Shown here: one piece after another, positions 61,451-64,000 of the stretch | Layout: every line of letters begins with the position of its first letter | How positions within the stretch are numbered: the stretch's first letter is position 1 | Program-made: the position numbers and the translations under genes | The notes under the pieces: model-generated | Told to the model about the DNA's origin: nothing | What the model saw: only the letters and a program-made list of their open reading frames with translations | Databases searched by the model: none | Assembly: GCA_012934845.2 (NCBI GenBank) | Contig: WNNJ02001496.1 | Span: 1 to 64,000, forward strand | Direction of reading: 5' to 3' | Source of the DNA: Pomphorhynchus laevis | Lineage: Eukaryota > Acanthocephala > Palaeacanthocephala > Echinorhynchida > Pomphorhynchidae | Length of the DNA: 64,000 bases

Positions 61451-61480
61451 TCATTTCGCAGTTTGTTACACGGTAGCAAT

Positions 61481-61494
61481 CCAACATTAATAAT
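61481..61494. repeat. Target-site duplication of LINE-E, right
   Basis: CCAACATTAATAAT, exact match at 57942-57955. The following TTTACTTTAAGATTATTTA resembles the intron after E14 (28267). Confidence 0.85.
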
Positions 61495-61729
61495 TTTACT
61501 TTAAGATTATTTATACATTATATATGCATTTAATAATTTTTCATAATCAAATTTTATTTGTTTTCTGTTTCTAATATTCCATGCAGATGCATTTTTCGTT
61601 TTATTTATACAAACAAAGAAAATTTATGAATTCTGTTTACTATATTATTAATATTTCCTGTTCAATCTAAATGCCCGTTTTTCTACTTTAATTGGTCATA
61701 TATGTATTTATCATGCTTTACTACGAAGA

Positions 61730-63895
61730 CATGCTTAGCTACGAAGACAAAGACATCTACAAGGACAATTACGAAGACAGCTACGACCGACATTAACTGT
61801 GCTCAACTAAAAATACACTTCTCGACACACCACTGCAACGTCTAGACAACAATCGCCTGCGACTATAGTATGTCTAAAGAAGACTTCCTCTGTGAATTTT
61901 GTGCCAACAAACTAATCTGCAACCGCTCCCATTAGCACATATCAACGTCCAACACTTGGAAAGGACTACCCCCGTCCTTTCCAATATCCTTTCTACAACC
62001 CACTGATCTTGTCACTATATACACATGTCATCCCATGAAATCTTCACTCCATTACACCCCGTCCGTCCATCATGTCTCATTTCTCAAAAACCTACATCTA
62101 TTAATCAAAATCCCCTTTAACAACCTCAACGATCCTTCTACTCATAACCCATCCTCACATTGCCTTCCACTCTCTATATAATCTATATCCTCTTTGTCTC
62201 CCGCTGTCTATCCTACTCCCTTCATATCCTCAACCTCCAGCTCACCTATCGTGATATCACCCACTAACGTCACTAGTCCTCATTTAAGTAACGTTTTATT
62301 TTTCACGATCGTTGCGTCATCGTCATTAATATCACTCCTTCCGCCTACTTATCTCCACAAGCACGTCTCGACCTCGATGTTTCCGCCTTCAGATCCATCT
62401 TCTCGTATCTTTTCCTTCGGATAAACCATCCTTTTTAAAAGACATCTATTTTATCGCATTCATTCGCCTAAATAAATATTCTCAATCTAATCCTTCTCAG
62501 CCCCCTTTCCTAAAAATTGTTTTCAGGCATCGCTCTCACGCGTCCTATATCATCTCCCAACTATTTAACCTCATGTCCTCTTGAACTACTCAAAATTTAC
62601 CAGATTGCACCTCTTTCGAAATCGCTCAAATCCTCTGACACCATTAAAAAACGCCGTCGTGAGGAAAACGTCGAAACATGTCTCTCTATACGAAACATCG
62701 ACAAATATTTTCAAGTTGTCCACACCTGCCCTAAAATTCGATGGCACTGTATATCCTCTATGTGTCTTCTCTGCTAGCCCCTTTCATCACCACGCACGGT
62801 TTCTGCCTAAGACTCCCAACACTAGATATATTCTCCATAAATCCAATATCATCCTCAACCTATTCACCAATCAATCCATCAATCTCTTCTGCCTCATCGA
62901 ATCATAACACTCCGATTCCGACGACCTTTCCATTCGCTATTTGCTCTTTGCCGGTTGCTCACTAGTTAAATCCGACCCCTCCCTCAACTCCTTCGCTTCT
63001 AAATTCTCCAATCATAGTGACATTGCCGCATTCGCCCATCACCTTGTGTCTCTTCGCAAAATCACTCCTCCTTTCAGCTTCGCTCCTTCGAAGTGCTCAC
63101 TTGTCGTTCTTCTTGCCTGATGACACTAGATTTTGCCATTGTATACCGTCTTTGTTCATCTGCTTCTAACTCCTTTTTTACCGAACTCGCTGACCTCCTT
63201 TTTAACCGTTCTTTGTCCTTTATCCCTTCACTCTTTCTTGGCAACTTCAGCATCCACCTCGACTTCCCCTATTCACTGATTCCATCCTCTTCACCAACAT
63301 TCTATCCAACTACGACTACATGAAAACTCGTCCATTTGCTGTCGTATCTTCCCTTTACACTGAAAATTCGCCATCGTTCGTCTCTTCCTTAAAAAACAAT
63401 CGCTCGGTCCCTCTCTCCCTTCTAGCTATCGCCCAATTTCACTCCACCCTACTCTTTCTAAGCTCTTTGAACGCCTTATCTTAATACGAATCAACGTTTA
63501 TCTATCTTTATCCAATCTGTACCCTCCTTTCCAATTCGCTTTCCGCTCTAATCACTCGACAGAAATCGCATGCATAAAAGTGTACAACGACTTACACATT
63601 TCTCGAGACAAGGCTCTATATAGTGATCTTATCTTCCTCGACCTATCCTCTGCCATCGACATTGTATATCCTCATTTCTCACCTTCGTTTTGATTATTGC
63701 TTTTCTTCCTTCTCCGTAGCATGGTTTGACTCATATCTATTAGACCGTTCTTTTAGCGTCTTCAAATTCATCATCCTATCTTCACATCCTTATTTTTTTG
63801 CGGGGTTCCACAAGGTTCAATCCTATGTCCCCTGATTTTCTCTGTTCTAATTGGAGATCTTTCTCCGTTTATTAAACCTGGCTCCTTTAATGAAT
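61730..63895 (+). mobile_element. LINE-F: sense remnant, CR1/L2-like RT
   Basis: C/T-rich on the plus strand and richer in G+C than the introns. In shifting frames after 63400: SYRPISLHPTLSKLFERLI, FQFAFRSNHST, LIFLDLSSAI (motif A region), WFDSYLLDRSFSVF and a motif B like GVPQGSILCPLIFS near 63800. These are typical of CR1/L2-type LINE RTs. The part before 63350 keeps only short ORFs and a possible endonuclease is not recognisable. The RT stops before motif C, so it is 3'-truncated or interrupted. Confidence 0.65.
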
Positions 63896-63949
63896 TTTAG
63901 TGAAAAATGAAAATTTAAAATAAAAGTCATTTTTATGAATTAACTAATA

Positions 63950-64000
63950 AATAACATATAATGTATCAGAATAAGAATTAAAGGTCAATTACCAGTTTCA
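63950..64000 (-). mobile_element. PLE end fragment at window edge
   Basis: GTATCAGAATAAGAATTAAAGGTCA is the reverse complement of the 48.83-48.86-kb PLE end; the element would continue beyond the window. The preceding TTTTATGAATTAACTAATAAATAAC matches the flanks at 37.07 and 48.87 kb. Confidence 0.6.

Larger units (their letters stand above)
57956..61480 (-). mobile_element. LINE-E: near full-length, 3.5 kb, 14-bp TSD
   Basis: Flanked by CCAACATTAATAAT at 57942-57955 and 61481-61494. On the minus strand: ORF1 from about 61450, an endonuclease (60461-59880) and RT (59380-58393). Intron sequence resumes cleanly after 61494. Frames shift at least twice in ORF2 and three times in ORF1, so it is dead. 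Both LINE-D and this element belong to one family; a Jockey- or I-like group is possible but I do not assign a clade. Confidence 0.85.

Noticed and set aside
1-64000. CRISPR array, operons, rRNA or intact tRNA genes
   Set aside because: Repeats are not spaced like CRISPR, no dense coding and no convincing tRNA or rRNA sequence seen.

Overview
The window looks like nuclear DNA of an AT-rich animal. By eye G+C is roughly a quarter; there are no bacterial-style genes, the introns follow GTAAGT...TTTAG, and the repeats are non-LTR retrotransposons (LINEs), Penelope-like elements (PLEs), fold-back elements and long (TA)n runs. An arthropod or other invertebrate is likely, but I cannot name the species or the host gene.

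The main content is a plus-strand array of 24 tiny homologous exons (named E1-E24 here), spread from 1697 to 57739 and probably continuing past both window edges. Each sits between a 3' splice site (usually TTTAG) and a 5' splice site (GTAAGT). Twenty-one are exactly 66 nt, two are 45 nt and one is 57 nt. All are multiples of three and open in the same frame: one base, whole codons, two bases, meaning a phase-2 intron on both sides. The full-length exons encode a 22-residue repeat with the pattern [L/I]-[E/K]-F-Y-[D/N]-T-x-[F/I]-x-S-N-x-S-L-x-I-[Y/F]-G-N-V-[S/T]-x. It resembles a leucine-rich repeat and often carries N-glycosylation sequons. Two classes tend to alternate: A exons end in TT (split Leu codon) and B exons end in AT (split Ile codon). 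Typical A-B pairs are 0.3-0.9 kb apart and recur about every 5-8 kb. Since every exon ends TT, AT, GT or CT and begins A, G or C, any exon joined to any other gives a hydrophobic residue at the junction and keeps the frame. The sequence cannot tell a giant constitutive repeat protein from an alternatively spliced cassette array.

Layout. 1-1.2 kb: a fold-back element and a terminal-inverted-repeat element. 2.05-7.2 kb: an old antisense LINE split by a 3.3-kb RTE-like LINE with a 12-bp target-site duplication (TSD). 7.5-13.9 kb: E2-E6, including the three short exons. 14.2-16.7 kb: an antisense LINE remnant. 17.6-24.6 kb: a duplicated three-exon block (E7-E9 and E10-E12). 25.7-26.3 kb: a sense LINE scrap. 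27.5-34.8 kb: E13-E16 around TA-centred palindromes and an antisense LINE. 35.2-35.9 kb: a tandem duplication with a tRNA-like SINE candidate. 37-48.9 kb: E17-E20 with PLE fragments, an internally deleted PLE and a PLE reverse transcriptase ORF. 50.7-57.7 kb: E21-E24 with a GIY-YIG PLE remnant. 57.9-61.5 kb: an antisense LINE with a 14-bp TSD. 61.7-63.9 kb: a sense LINE remnant. The window ends in another PLE end.

The exons stay intact while the introns between them have taken in many elements, most of the larger LINEs antisense to the exons. That fits a living, very long-introned gene and not a repeat graveyard.
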